Source: Flavobacteriales bacterium (GTDB taxonomy: Bacteria > Bacteroidota > Bacteroidia > NS11-12g > UBA955). From it: a DNA stretch of 37,348 nucleotides. Below, in pieces: positions 10,990 to 20,210 of the stretch (position 1 is its first letter; the number at the start of each line of letters is the position of its first letter). The position numbers were made by a program, and so were the translations under genes. The stretch covers positions 1 through 37,348 of the forward strand of contig CANHRE010000019.1 of assembly GCA_947463095.1 (NCBI GenBank), read 5' to 3'. The notes below the pieces were generated by a model. The model worked only from the letters and a program-made list of their open reading frames with translations, was not told where the DNA came from and did no database searches.

Positions 10990-12870
10990 TCAATTGTAAA
11001 ACGCCCAGCGCAAACCCAGTCGGAAGCGGCGTGGCTCAAAGGCGTAGCCTGCGGCTGACCAGTAAGGAACTTTACCGGGTTCGGGATACCATCCTTGGTT
11101 CAGGTGTTCCATTTTTACAAAAAACTGCAGCGACTTTACTTCTCCGTTTACAAAGAAGTCCAACAGTGGATAAGCACCTGTTTGCAGTTGTTGTTGTACG
11201 TAGAACCTGCCGCTTGCCGGGTGGTATCCGTATCCACGGAAGCGGCTGTACCACCAAACATCGAAGCCGGCTCGGATGCGCAGCACTCCGTCAAACCAAA
11301 CGCCTTTATACCCCAGGCTGTGGGTGCCACAGAATGTGGGTACCGGCAATGCCTTGCTGTTGGAACTCCCCATAAAATGCAGGCTGCTGCGCAGGTAAAA
11401 ATGCTTCCAGTCGGACTGCGTAGTCAGGGAAAGGTCTCCATAGCTAATGGTTTCATCCGTTTGAACCGGGGCGAACGCGCTGTTCATATAAACAAGACCT
11501 TTCAAGGTTCCGCTTCGGTAGTGAACTTCCATGAGGTGGCGTTCAGTTTTGATGCCGGCATTGATGCGCCATTCATTGCTTTGTACCGGTTTGAAGGAGT
11601 TGTTCCAGGAATAATGCTTACTGAAGTAAAACTGGTCTGTGAATGCGGCACGGCTACTTTGTACCATCCATTGGAATCCTGCGTAACGCTGGTCCTTCAC
11701 TAACCGCCCTGTCATATTCACCAAATAATCTCCAGCATTATAACCGCTGAAATAGCGTATGGCACTAAGCTGCAGGGTGTTTTGCGTTCCATCGGGAAGC
11801 CCATAACCCATCGACCCCCTAAGCCAGGTGTTGTGGTAACGACCGGGCACTGCGCGGTAGGCGCCGGCACGGATATCGCTGGCACCGCCCAGTAATGATG
11901 CGTTCCAGTGCCGGGAGGTATCATGGCGCGAATGCTGATTGCTGTACATCCATCCAGCTTCTGCAGCGGCCTCACGGAGGTAAAAGCTGTCGGCACAACC
12001 GTTCATCTGGTAATACAGTGTTTGCGAGTAAAAAGTATCCGGCGTTAATCGGTCTTCATATTCAAAGCGTTCGCGGGTGAAGCGCAGCTGGTTCACCAAT
12101 TGCAGGTTGGACCAGCCCCCTTTTTTGGCCAGCGCATAGCTGTTGTGCATCTGGTGGTTGGTATGCAGGTAGCTGCTGTTTGCTGTGCTGTTTCTTGGGA
12201 TGAAAATGGAAGGTTGTTCAGAAAAGAGCCTTGCGGTATCGCGCAGGCCCCAGTGTTCGTTGCGTTGGAACCTGTTCCAAGTGGCGGTAGTGCGGTTCAG
12301 GAAACGCCCGTTGCGTGAGCGGTAATGGCTGGCCGTCTGAATATTGCGTTGCTTGTGGGCGCTGTGTTCATAAAGGCCCTGGCTTTGCAGGCTGTGGTAA
12401 TCAATGGTCATGTTCCAGCCCGGGGTGATGTTTTGGGTATGAAGCGCCTGTAAACCGATCAGGCCCTGTCCGCCCTGGGTGTAGTGAAAGCGGGTAAAGG
12501 GGTTTTGGGCGCTGTACACCAGGTCCATTGGTGCCTTCAACAGCATACGGTATGCTTCAAAGCCGCTGCGCAGGCCCGGGTTGCTGATGGCAACGGGAAG
12601 CAGGCTTTTCGCCGGAGCACCGGCATGGCCCAGATCCTGCCATGCATGTTCCTGCAACGTAAGCGGAGCATAGCGGTGCACGTAGTCGAAAGCGGTGTCC
12701 ATACTTTTCCAGCCATTGCTTGCCCCATTATACTGGTCATAGGACTGCACACGCGGCTTCACCCTGGAGCCGGAATCAGGAGGATTAGACAAAGGCGTAT
12801 TCAGTTGGGCATAACCCTCTGTGATTAAACCTGTGCTCAAGAGTAATATGCTGACAAAGCGGCACATCAT
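10990..12870 (-). CDS. Putative outer-membrane porin (Porin_10 type)
   Basis: This 626-aa protein has an N-terminal signal peptide (about residues 1-21, ending GYA) followed by alternating aromatic and polar stretches typical of a beta-barrel. It ends in a terminal strand closing with an aromatic residue (LGLRWAFYN). Its layout fits the Bacteroidota putative porin family (PF14121), including an N-terminal block with APLTLQEHAWQDLGHAGAPA. The solute is unknown. It starts with two ATGs in a row (12870 and 12867), and the choice makes no functional difference. It is divergent from the small membrane protein/rsmI/lnt operon. GAACTTTG just before the start is one base from the -7 consensus. Confidence 0.8.
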   Translation of the reverse strand: MMCRFVSILLLSTGLITEGYAQLNTPLSNPPDSGSRVKPRVQSYDQYNGASNGWKSMDTAFDYVHRYAPLTLQEHAWQDLGHAGAPAKSLLPVAISNPGLRSGFEAYRMLLKAPMDLVYSAQNPFTRFHYTQGGQGLIGLQALHTQNITPGWNMTIDYHSLQSQGLYEHSAHKQRNIQTASHYRSRNGRFLNRTTATWNRFQRNEHWGLRDTARLFSEQPSIFIPRNSTANSSYLHTNHQMHNSYALAKKGGWSNLQLVNQLRFTRERFEYEDRLTPDTFYSQTLYYQMNGCADSFYLREAAAEAGWMYSNQHSRHDTSRHWNASLLGGASDIRAGAYRAVPGRYHNTWLRGSMGYGLPDGTQNTLQLSAIRYFSGYNAGDYLVNMTGRLVKDQRYAGFQWMVQSSRAAFTDQFYFSKHYSWNNSFKPVQSNEWRINAGIKTERHLMEVHYRSGTLKGLVYMNSAFAPVQTDETISYGDLSLTTQSDWKHFYLRSSLHFMGSSNSKALPVPTFCGTHSLGYKGVWFDGVLRIRAGFDVWWYSRFRGYGYHPASGRFYVQQQLQTGAYPLLDFFVNGEVKSLQFFVKMEHLNQGWYPEPGKVPYWSAAGYAFEPRRFRLGLRWAFYN

Positions 12871-12959
12871 CCCGCAAAGTTCAACAATCCACCCGAACAG
12901 CGGGCGTTTTTATCGTGCAGATTTGATAATACCGCGCGGCGGCTGCAAATTTGGGGACC

Positions 12960-13421
12960 ATGCCAGTTTGGATCGGTGCCCTCATCGCATTTCTCTGGAG
13001 CCCATTCAAATTTATGTTCGGGGTTGCCAGTGTATTTCTCACGCAGGGTCTGAACACCTGGTTTGGTTTTGCCATCACCTGTGGCGGAGCAATGTTGGGC
13101 GTGTTGGTTTATGTATATGCCGGAGAGTGGCTGCTTGAAAAATGGCTGGCACGAAAGAAGCAGCGCAGGGTTTTTTCTAAGGCAAGCCGCAGGCTGGTGC
13201 GCATACGCACATCAGGAGGTTTATGGGGTGTGGTCTTGTTAACGCCGGTGTTGCTGAGCATCCCGGTAGGCTGTATCCTTGCCATTACGATGGAACACCG
13301 CAGGATGAAAATTGTACGGATGATGCTGGTTTCCATTCTAGCCTGGGGATTGTTGATTTTTGGGCTGAAGGGCTTCTTGAATATAGACATTACCCGTTAT
13401 TTCGGCGAGTTGAAACCATGA
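12960..13421 (+). CDS. Small multi-pass membrane protein upstream of rsmI
   Basis: This 153-aa protein has about four hydrophobic helices (roughly 5-30, 33-55, 84-105 and 115-138). A strongly basic loop (EKWLARKKQRRVFSKASRRLVRIR) lies between the second and third, so that loop is probably cytoplasmic. The third helix carries GLWGVVLLTPVLLSIPVG, a Gly/Pro-rich segment like those of small transporters. I do not recognise the family. The ATG at 12960 is used; a TTG three codons upstream is the alternative. Its stop overlaps the rsmI start (ATGA), so the two are surely co-transcribed and translationally coupled. Confidence 0.7.
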   Translation: MPVWIGALIAFLWSPFKFMFGVASVFLTQGLNTWFGFAITCGGAMLGVLVYVYAGEWLLEKWLARKKQRRVFSKASRRLVRIRTSGGLWGVVLLTPVLLSIPVGCILAITMEHRRMKIVRMMLVSILAWGLLIFGLKGFLNIDITRYFGELKP

Positions 13422-14122
13422 CAACAAAAGGCACTCTTTATCTGGTTCCCACCCCCATCGGCAATCTGGGCGACATTACCTTTCGGGCAGTGGAAGTGCT
13501 GAAACAGGTGGATGCCGTGCTGGCTGAAGATACCCGCACCAGTGGACGTTTGCTGCAGCATTATCATATTGATACATCGCTGGAGTCCTTTCATCAGCAT
13601 AACGAGCATGGACGATTGGCTTCGGTGATTCAGCGCCTGCAGGATGGCAAATCCATAGCATTGATTTCCGATGCTGGCACTCCGGGTATTTCTGATCCCG
13701 GTTTTCTATTGGCCCGCGCCTGCAGGGAACACGGCATAAGGCTTGAATGCCTGCCTGGCGCTACGGCCTTTGTTCCCGCGCTGGTACAAAGCGGCTTTCC
13801 CCTCAGCAGTTTCCTTTTTGGCGGCTTTCTTCCGCAGAAGAAGGGAAGGCAGAAAACCCTTGGTAACCTGTTGGCCTCCGGGCATACCCTCGCCCTTTAT
13901 GAAAGTCCTTACCGCTTGGTACGTCTGCTGGACGAGCTAAATGCGTTCGTGCCAGAGCGACTGGTTTCTGTGTCGCGCGAGCTCAGTAAAAAATTCGAAG
14001 AGCAGCGCAGTGGCTCTGCCGAAGAGTTGGCTGCACATTTCCGCAAATACGAACCCAAGGGCGAGCTGGTGGTGGTGGTGGGCCCTTCCGGAGTATCTGT
14101 TCCAGATGAAAACCCTGAATAA
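13418..14122 (+). CDS. rsmI: 16S rRNA (cytidine(1402)-2'-O)-methyltransferase
   Basis: RsmI uses SAM to 2'-O-methylate C1402 in the decoding centre of 16S rRNA. The 234 aa show the tetrapyrrole-methylase-like fold signatures: GTLYLVPTPIGNLGDIT (5-21), VLAEDTRTSGRLL (34-46), LISDAGTPGISDPG (82-95) and ECLPGATAFVPAL. The start at 13418 is set by this canonical N-terminus; longer frames only add sequence that overlaps the upstream gene. It has a 4-bp overlap with the upstream membrane-protein gene and a 17-bp overlap with lnt downstream, so all three form one operon. Confidence 0.95.
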   Translation: MTTKGTLYLVPTPIGNLGDITFRAVEVLKQVDAVLAEDTRTSGRLLQHYHIDTSLESFHQHNEHGRLASVIQRLQDGKSIALISDAGTPGISDPGFLLARACREHGIRLECLPGATAFVPALVQSGFPLSSFLFGGFLPQKKGRQKTLGNLLASGHTLALYESPYRLVRLLDELNAFVPERLVSVSRELSKKFEEQRSGSAEELAAHFRKYEPKGELVVVVGPSGVSVPDENPE

Positions 14123-15698
14123 CCCCTTTTTCCTTGGCCTGCTCAGCGGCCTGCTGCTGTTCATGGGCTGGCCACCTTCACCGGTGCCGCTGAGTCTGTT
14201 TGTGGCCTTCGTGCCCCTGCTGCTTGCCGAACAACAAACCGAAGGCAGGCATATCCGATTCTTCTTCGTGGTATTTGCCTCCATGATGCTGTGGAATATC
14301 TTGTGCACCTGGTGGGTATGGTATGCCAGTCCAGGAGGCTGTATCGCCATGCTGCTGGTAAACACCATGCTGATGAGTTTTGTGTGGATGTCTTTCCGGA
14401 TGTGCAAACGCTTCTTGGGGAAACGCATCGCGCTCATCGCCCTGCCTGTCTTCTGGCTTGGCTTTGAATACCTGCACGCACACTGGCAACTGGCGTTCCC
14501 CTGGCTGCATCTGGGCCACGGACTAGCCTATGCCACACGATGGATACAATGGTACGAGTTTACTGGCGTTTCGGGTGGTACCTTGTGGATTTGGCTGGTG
14601 AACATCGCCGTTTTTTTGGCGTTGACAACGACTGAAAAAAAAGTCCGACACCTCTGGCCGCTTGCCGGGCTGCTCATCCTCCCTTCACTTGTTTCTGCTC
14701 TGCTGTTTGTTCAGCAGCAACAAAAGGAATCTATAAACACTGCCGATGCAGGAATAGAGGTTGTGGTGCTTCAACCCAATTTCGACCCCTACTCAGTGAA
14801 GTTCAATGCCGATCCCATAGTTATGCTTGAAGAGATGCTGGACAGTGCTGAGGCCAACATCACCCCTGAAACCAGGCTGTTGCTCTTGCCCGAAACCGCC
14901 CTCACCGGCCCCCTGGATGAGGAAGCCATGGAACAGGACGAGGAGCTGAGGGTATGTCGCCGCTTCTTGCAAAAGCATCCGAATCTTGTGCTGCTTTCCG
15001 GTGCCTTTACCCGCAGGCTATACCGGGCAAATGCAGCCCCTACACATACGGCGCGGCCCACATCCAGCCCCGAATACTGGGTAGATTATTACAACGCGGG
15101 TATTTGGGTTGACAGCAGCAAAACGATAGGTATCATGCACAAGAACAAACTGGTTCCTGGCGTGGAACGAATGCCCTACAAGGAGTATTTTGGCTTTTTA
15201 GAACAACTGACCATTGACCTGGGCGGCACCTCCGGCAGTTTAGGTTATGACGACAGCATCCATGTTTTAGGCACAGCTGATTTGCGTGTAGGCTTGGGAA
15301 TATGTTATGAGTCGGTGTTCAGCGACTGGTGTTCCGGATATACGCGCGGTGGAGCGCAATTTCTGGCCGTGGCCACAAACGACGGCTGGTGGCACAACAC
15401 CTCAGGCCACAAACAACATCTGGCCTATGGTGCCGTTCGTGCCATTGAGAACCGCCGCTGGCTGATCCGCAGTGCCAATACTGGCATCAGTGCGGTAATC
15501 AACCCATATGGCACCATCACCCAGCAACTTGGCTGGTGGAAAGCCGGAAGCCTGCGCGCGCAGGTGTTTCCCCGCAAGGATATAACCCTTTTTGCGCGCT
15601 TCGGCGACATCATCGGGCTGGCGGCAAGTGTACTCAGCGTTGTATTGCTGCTGGCCTTGTTGTTGCACCGCCGCTTGCGACCTTATCTACCGCAGTAA
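14106..15698 (+). CDS. lnt: Apolipoprotein N-acyltransferase
   Basis: Lnt is an inner-membrane enzyme that adds the third acyl chain to the N-terminal cysteine of lipoproteins. The 530 aa hold an N-terminal bundle of transmembrane helices (about residues 5-200) and a periplasmic carbon-nitrogen hydrolase domain. The expected catalytic triad is present: E263 (LLLPETALTG), K348 (HKNKLVPGVERMPY) and C400 (GICYESVF), close to E267-K335-C387 of the E. coli enzyme. The ATG at 14106 overlaps the end of rsmI by 17 bp and starts just before the first helix. Its 3' end is only 7 bp from the convergent M1 peptidase gene, so the two transcripts probably overlap. Confidence 0.93.
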   Translation: MKTLNNPFFLGLLSGLLLFMGWPPSPVPLSLFVAFVPLLLAEQQTEGRHIRFFFVVFASMMLWNILCTWWVWYASPGGCIAMLLVNTMLMSFVWMSFRMCKRFLGKRIALIALPVFWLGFEYLHAHWQLAFPWLHLGHGLAYATRWIQWYEFTGVSGGTLWIWLVNIAVFLALTTTEKKVRHLWPLAGLLILPSLVSALLFVQQQQKESINTADAGIEVVVLQPNFDPYSVKFNADPIVMLEEMLDSAEANITPETRLLLLPETALTGPLDEEAMEQDEELRVCRRFLQKHPNLVLLSGAFTRRLYRANAAPTHTARPTSSPEYWVDYYNAGIWVDSSKTIGIMHKNKLVPGVERMPYKEYFGFLEQLTIDLGGTSGSLGYDDSIHVLGTADLRVGLGICYESVFSDWCSGYTRGGAQFLAVATNDGWWHNTSGHKQHLAYGAVRAIENRRWLIRSANTGISAVINPYGTITQQLGWWKAGSLRAQVFPRKDITLFARFGDIIGLAASVLSVVLLLALLLHRRLRPYLPQ

Positions 15699-15705
15699 AC
15701 AGGGT

Positions 15706-18690
15706 TTACAAGCCCAGTCCTCTGTGGATGAATCCAGCAGGCTGGAACAGGTTCAGGTTGAATTTGCAGGAGACGCGGTAGCCGTAGCCATTGAGGCCTC
15801 TGTCTGTATAAAACTGTTTCAGGGCATTGGATTGAATCAGTGGGAAGTTCAGCGAGAATACATCCTGCCCGAAGATGCGGGTACTGATGCCCAGACCGCC
15901 AACGTAAAACCCTTGTACATCTGTACCTGCTGTGCGGCTGGTAATGCCTGCATCGAGGTAGGCTACCAGCGGAAGCGGGCCGGGTAAAGAAGTTTCTGTG
16001 TTTGCGCCCAGCATAAAAGTGTTCGACAGCACGGGCATAGCCGTAGAGCGCAATCCGCCCATATCAGGAAGCTGCATGTTGTAGCTGTTGCGCAGCGGTT
16101 CATTGCGGTTGGTCATAGCCTGACGGAATATATAATCGCGGCTTCCGCTATTGCCGAACAGGTTCAGCAGATGCACATCGGAGGTGTTCAGGGTTTGTTC
16201 TTCATACAGCATCGCTCCGCCGAACAAGGAAAATACTAGTCCTTTATTCTTTTTGTGGTAAGGGATTTTGCGCAGGTAGTATGCTGAGGTTTTGAGGTAC
16301 GCATCATTACCGCGGTCGCTGCGGCCATATTCCAGGTTCACAAAACCGAATATCGGCTTCAGGCTTACCAGGTTCTGGAAGCGGTAGCTTGCCTGCAGGT
16401 AGCGGGCCCGGGTATAAGCCGGGAATACGTAGTCGTAAACGTTGGTACTGTCCAACACGGAATAACGTGTTCTTTCGCTAAAGAGTCGAGTTCCTTCCAG
16501 CACGATGCTGCGCTTCTGCTGTCGGTATTGGGAGGCTCCGTTCAACCCTATTTCCAGGTAGGGATTCAGACGGCGGTACACGTTCAGTGCTGTTGGAACC
16601 ACGCCGGGGGCATAGCTAAACCTTGAACCTTTCACCCCTGCTTCAAGGAAGTGAATCAGTCCGCTGTTCAGAGGCAAACGTTTTTTCAGCCAGGCATAAC
16701 CGGTGATGGTTTTGCTTTTCAGGCCATACAAAGGCGCAATAAGGAACGCGTTTCGTTTCACTGGGAATCCGCTGTTGTAGATAGCCAGGCCGGGCATATA
16801 GCCATCGTAATGGTTCCAGGCAACAGGTACGGGGGCGATAAACACGTGTGAACGCGCCGGATCATAGGGGCTGAACAGCACCCGCAGTCCGGGAAGTTCC
16901 ACCTTACGCAACAGGCCTTTGCTGCGCGAAAGGTCGTTGTAGCGCCGCAGTTCTGTAGTATTTCCGTAAGGGTCTAAACGCACCTGGTCACCCTTTCCGG
17001 GGATGGTAAAGGTCTGCTTCCCTGTAAAGCCATCTTTCCAAACAGCTTTTACCACGGCGCCGTCGTTCATGGTGGCAATCTGAAAGGGGCTGTTGTAACC
17101 TTTTCGGTTGCGCACGGTAACGGTGGTGCCGGTATCATCCTGCCTGCGGCTCACCTTGCAGATGGCATAGTCATTGGAGCTGCGGTTCATCATCAGCGAC
17201 GCGAACCACCATTCCAGCTTCTTGCCGCTCACCTGTTCAAATACAGCGCGCATATTTCCCGGCAGGGGGTGTTTCCAGGCCCAGGCTTTGAAATAGGTTT
17301 TCATACAGGAGTCGAACATTTTGCGGCCCAGGTATTCTTCCAGGTGTCTTAGCAGCGCCTGGCTGTGTCCGTATATGATAGCAGCATAGGAAAGGTTTCC
17401 GTAGGTTTCGGCAGGAAGTCCGGGAGGCAGGTATTCACCAGTATTCAGCATACTGAGGATGAGGCCCTTGTTGTTTCCTGAGGTGATATCCATCGGGTTT
17501 ATAGCTTTATTCTTTTTTGATGGATGGTAGTAGCGAACGCAGAGGTGTTCATAGTAGCTGTTGATGCCTTCATCCATCCATGGGTGCTGCCGTTCCTGCG
17601 AGCCAAGCATTCCCTGAAACCAGTTATGGCCCACTTCATGCACAATTACATCGCGGGAAAGTGTTTGCACATTGGTAATCATCGGGTATTCCATACCCCC
17701 GCCGCTTTTCAGGGCGGTTTCTACCACGGTGCAGAAGGGATAAGGATAATCGCCCACCCTGCGTGCGTAGTAGGTGAGGGCTTCACGCAGATCTTCCAGG
17801 CTTTGGGCCAGAGGCCTCTTGTTGGCTGCAAGCACCCAGGTTTCAATGGTTTTACCAGAAAGGAGGGTACATGTACCGCGGCGGGCCTTGAAACGCTTGT
17901 CGCAGAACCAGGCGAAGTCGTGAACGCTGTCCTGTGCAAAATGCCAGGTATTGTTGCCAGCGCTGTCGGTCCAATCCTTACCATCGGCCAGGGCCAGCAT
18001 TTTATTCCGCAGCAGCGTATCCTGAAGCACACCGGTTGCGGCCACGATATAGGAGGCGGGCAGGGTGATGCGCACATCGTAGCGGCCGTATTCGTAATAA
18101 AACTCACCCTGATCCAGATAGGGGAAGGTGTTCCAGCCATTCACATCATAAACTGCGGGTTTGGGAAACCACTGGGTAATCTGGTAGCTGCTGCCGTCGT
18201 GGCCAAAGCGGGAGAATTGTCCTGGAATACGCAGGGTGAATGTTACCGATATATTCAGGCTTTGTCCGGAAGCAAGGGGTTCAGGTAGCTGCAGCTTTAC
18301 GATGTCGCGGTGCACCGGGTGGTATTCCCATTGCAGGTCTTGCCCCTTGGCGCTGAACTTAAGTTTCTTGTAGCCGCCCCTATCCTCTTCAGCGGCATAG
18401 AAGAATTTATTGTTGGAGTTCAGTATTTGCTGTTGACCTAGGGCACTGCGGTTGCTTTCGTAGGCGTTTCCATACACATGGAACCAGATTTCATTCAAGG
18501 CTGCCGGCGAATTATTGGTGTAGGTAACAAGCGCTTCACCATGCAATAGGTGCAGGGAGTCATCGAGCGACACGGAAATTTCGTGGTCCACACGCTGCTG
18601 CCAGGAGCCTTGGGTGATGGATGACGGGGCTTGTGTATAACCTGAAACAGGGATAAAGCCAACAACAGCGCAAAAAAGGAGGTGCTTCAT
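15706..18690 (-). CDS. M1 family metallopeptidase with long C-terminal region
   Basis: This is a secreted zinc aminopeptidase-like protein of 994 aa. The start at 18690 gives a signal peptide (MKHLLFCAVVGFIPVSGYTQ); 63 codons upstream are open but precede no better start. The M1 domain carries the substrate-binding GGGMEYPM motif, the zinc site H351-E352-VG-H355 and the third ligand E374, separated by 18 residues as in the family. Past about residue 600 the protein has no peptidase-like helical domain. Instead it is rich in short alternating strands (LNPYLEIGLNGAS, AYYLRKIPY, FYVGGLGIST), resembling an outer-membrane barrel, which would tether the enzyme to the surface. It is divergent from the TPR gene and convergent with lnt. 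Confidence 0.88.
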   Translation of the reverse strand: MKHLLFCAVVGFIPVSGYTQAPSSITQGSWQQRVDHEISVSLDDSLHLLHGEALVTYTNNSPAALNEIWFHVYGNAYESNRSALGQQQILNSNNKFFYAAEEDRGGYKKLKFSAKGQDLQWEYHPVHRDIVKLQLPEPLASGQSLNISVTFTLRIPGQFSRFGHDGSSYQITQWFPKPAVYDVNGWNTFPYLDQGEFYYEYGRYDVRITLPASYIVAATGVLQDTLLRNKMLALADGKDWTDSAGNNTWHFAQDSVHDFAWFCDKRFKARRGTCTLLSGKTIETWVLAANKRPLAQSLEDLREALTYYARRVGDYPYPFCTVVETALKSGGGMEYPMITNVQTLSRDVIVHEVGHNWFQGMLGSQERQHPWMDEGINSYYEHLCVRYYHPSKKNKAINPMDITSGNNKGLILSMLNTGEYLPPGLPAETYGNLSYAAIIYGHSQALLRHLEEYLGRKMFDSCMKTYFKAWAWKHPLPGNMRAVFEQVSGKKLEWWFASLMMNRSSNDYAICKVSRRQDDTGTTVTVRNRKGYNSPFQIATMNDGAVVKAVWKDGFTGKQTFTIPGKGDQVRLDPYGNTTELRRYNDLSRSKGLLRKVELPGLRVLFSPYDPARSHVFIAPVPVAWNHYDGYMPGLAIYNSGFPVKRNAFLIAPLYGLKSKTITGYAWLKKRLPLNSGLIHFLEAGVKGSRFSYAPGVVPTALNVYRRLNPYLEIGLNGASQYRQQKRSIVLEGTRLFSERTRYSVLDSTNVYDYVFPAYTRARYLQASYRFQNLVSLKPIFGFVNLEYGRSDRGNDAYLKTSAYYLRKIPYHKKNKGLVFSLFGGAMLYEEQTLNTSDVHLLNLFGNSGSRDYIFRQAMTNRNEPLRNSYNMQLPDMGGLRSTAMPVLSNTFMLGANTETSLPGPLPLVAYLDAGITSRTAGTDVQGFYVGGLGISTRIFGQDVFSLNFPLIQSNALKQFYTDRGLNGYGYRVSCKFNLNLFQPAGFIHRGLGL

Positions 18691-18756
18691 GCGGCTGCAA
18701 AATAAAATGTGAATAAGTGTTAACCTAAACAATACAAAAGAATAAAATGAGTCGTT

Positions 18757-18764
18757 TAAGTTTG
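18757..18764 (+). promoter_or_regulatory. -7 box directly before the TPR gene (possible leaderless transcript)
   Basis: TAAGTTTG matches TAnnTTTG exactly and ends 7 nt before the ATG at 18772. Transcription would begin at or next to the start codon. No TTG at a -33 distance is evident. Confidence 0.45.
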
Positions 18765-18771
18765 AAAAGAC

Positions 18772-20205
18772 ATGGAAAATCTGCCACCAGATTTCGGCTA
18801 CGGATACGGTGAGGAAGATGCAGGTATGCAGGAATTCCACAAGTTGAAGCAAGACTTTGAGGAGGGAGCGCGCGTGCATTATGCTCAGGAGGAGTTAGAG
18901 GAGCTGGCGGACTGGTATGTTTCCCTGTTGGGTTTTGACGACGACGCCCGCGTTCAGTTAGCCCGTGTATGCACGCTTGGCAGGGAGTATTATCCCTATT
19001 GTGGCTCTTTTCTTTTGGCTGCTGCCCGCCTGCATTTCGCTTCACATGCATTGGATCGCGCCCGCGCCTGCCTTGACAAGGCAAGGATTCTGGACCCTTC
19101 TGAAGCGGAACTGTATCTGTTGGAAGGGTTGTTGTACACGGCCAAAAAAGAGCGGAAACAGGCGCTGATGGCCTTCGGCGAGGCGTTGGAGCACGCCGAA
19201 AACAGGCAGGAGATGCTTGGCAGAATCAGCGAGGAGCTGCTGCGCAACGGAGACCGTGAACAGGCTGTGCCTTTCCTTGAAGAACTGCTTACTGTGAACA
19301 TCCTGCCGGCAGTGGTGTTGGAAGAGTTGCTTTCCTATTACATGGATTGCGACTTGGCAGATAAAGCCCTGAGTATTGCACAACAACATGTAGATGCAGA
19401 ACCGTACAACGGTGACTACTGGGTGCAGTTGGGTAATGTGTTTCGGAACGCTGGTCTGGACGAGAAGGCCGTATGGGCTTTTGACTATGCCATCCTGATT
19501 AACGAAGCCGACTACAGCGCCTGGTGCCGGAAGTTTGAAACGCAATACGACGTGGAAGATTACCCCGGAGCGTACAACACCTATCAGCAACTGATACAGC
19601 ACTTCAGCCCTGAGGAGGTCTTTCAGGGAATGTATGCCTGGGTATTGTATGAAACAGGCAGGCTGGATGAGGCACAGCGACTTTATACGGATTTGGTGCG
19701 GAGCAATACCGAAGATGCCGAATCTTGGTATGGCCTGGGGCTCACCTACCAGTTTAGTGGTGATGCCATGATGGGCGTGCATTGCCTCACACGCGCGGTC
19801 CAACTTGCCGATGAGGATCTGGACTATGGACTTTCGCTGGCTGACTGCCTGTTTGAAGCCGGTTTTCCTGAGCGCAGCAACCTTGAGTACGCGCGTCTAG
19901 CCGCGTTATTCCCTGATGATGCCGAACTCTGGAGCGCCTGGGCTACCATGTTGCACCAGGCGCGCGACCTGAATGCGGCGATGGATGTCATCAACTTGGC
20001 ACTGGCCCAATTACCCGAAGACCATCGGCTGTTGTACATGAACGCGGCCATACACTATTTGGGTGGGCGCACCCAGGCGGCAATGGAGGCGCTGCAAAAC
20101 GCTCTTGCTCTAAATTACAGGGAACACCAGGAGATGTTTAAATTTGCCCCAGAACTAAGGCAAGTTGGAACCATCAGCGAGATGATAGCCCGATATGCCC
20201 CCTGA
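18772..20205 (+). CDS. Tetratricopeptide repeat protein
   Basis: This acidic 477-aa protein is made of helical TPR-like repeats over most of its length. The clearest are around residues 85-130, 215-250, 310-355 and 385-455 (for example WVQLGNVFRNAGLDEKAVWA and WYGLGLTYQFSGDAMMGVHC). It has no signal peptide or membrane segment, so it should be a cytoplasmic scaffold or adaptor; TPRs bind partner peptides, which cannot be named here. The ATG at 18772 follows a -7 box by 7 nt. Only 5 bp separate it from the ComA-like synthase gene, suggesting co-transcription. Confidence 0.85.
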   Translation: MENLPPDFGYGYGEEDAGMQEFHKLKQDFEEGARVHYAQEELEELADWYVSLLGFDDDARVQLARVCTLGREYYPYCGSFLLAAARLHFASHALDRARACLDKARILDPSEAELYLLEGLLYTAKKERKQALMAFGEALEHAENRQEMLGRISEELLRNGDREQAVPFLEELLTVNILPAVVLEELLSYYMDCDLADKALSIAQQHVDAEPYNGDYWVQLGNVFRNAGLDEKAVWAFDYAILINEADYSAWCRKFETQYDVEDYPGAYNTYQQLIQHFSPEEVFQGMYAWVLYETGRLDEAQRLYTDLVRSNTEDAESWYGLGLTYQFSGDAMMGVHCLTRAVQLADEDLDYGLSLADCLFEAGFPERSNLEYARLAALFPDDAELWSAWATMLHQARDLNAAMDVINLALAQLPEDHRLLYMNAAIHYLGGRTQAAMEALQNALALNYREHQEMFKFAPELRQVGTISEMIARYAP

Positions 20206-20210
20206 ACCGA

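Noticed and set aside
17524-18288. A 254-codon open frame opposite the M1 peptidase
   Set aside because: It is the antisense of a clear zinc-peptidase domain, matches no family, and arises from codon bias on the other strand.
19042-19803. A 253-codon frame opposite the TPR protein
   Set aside because: It is a shadow of the TPR coding frame with no family match.
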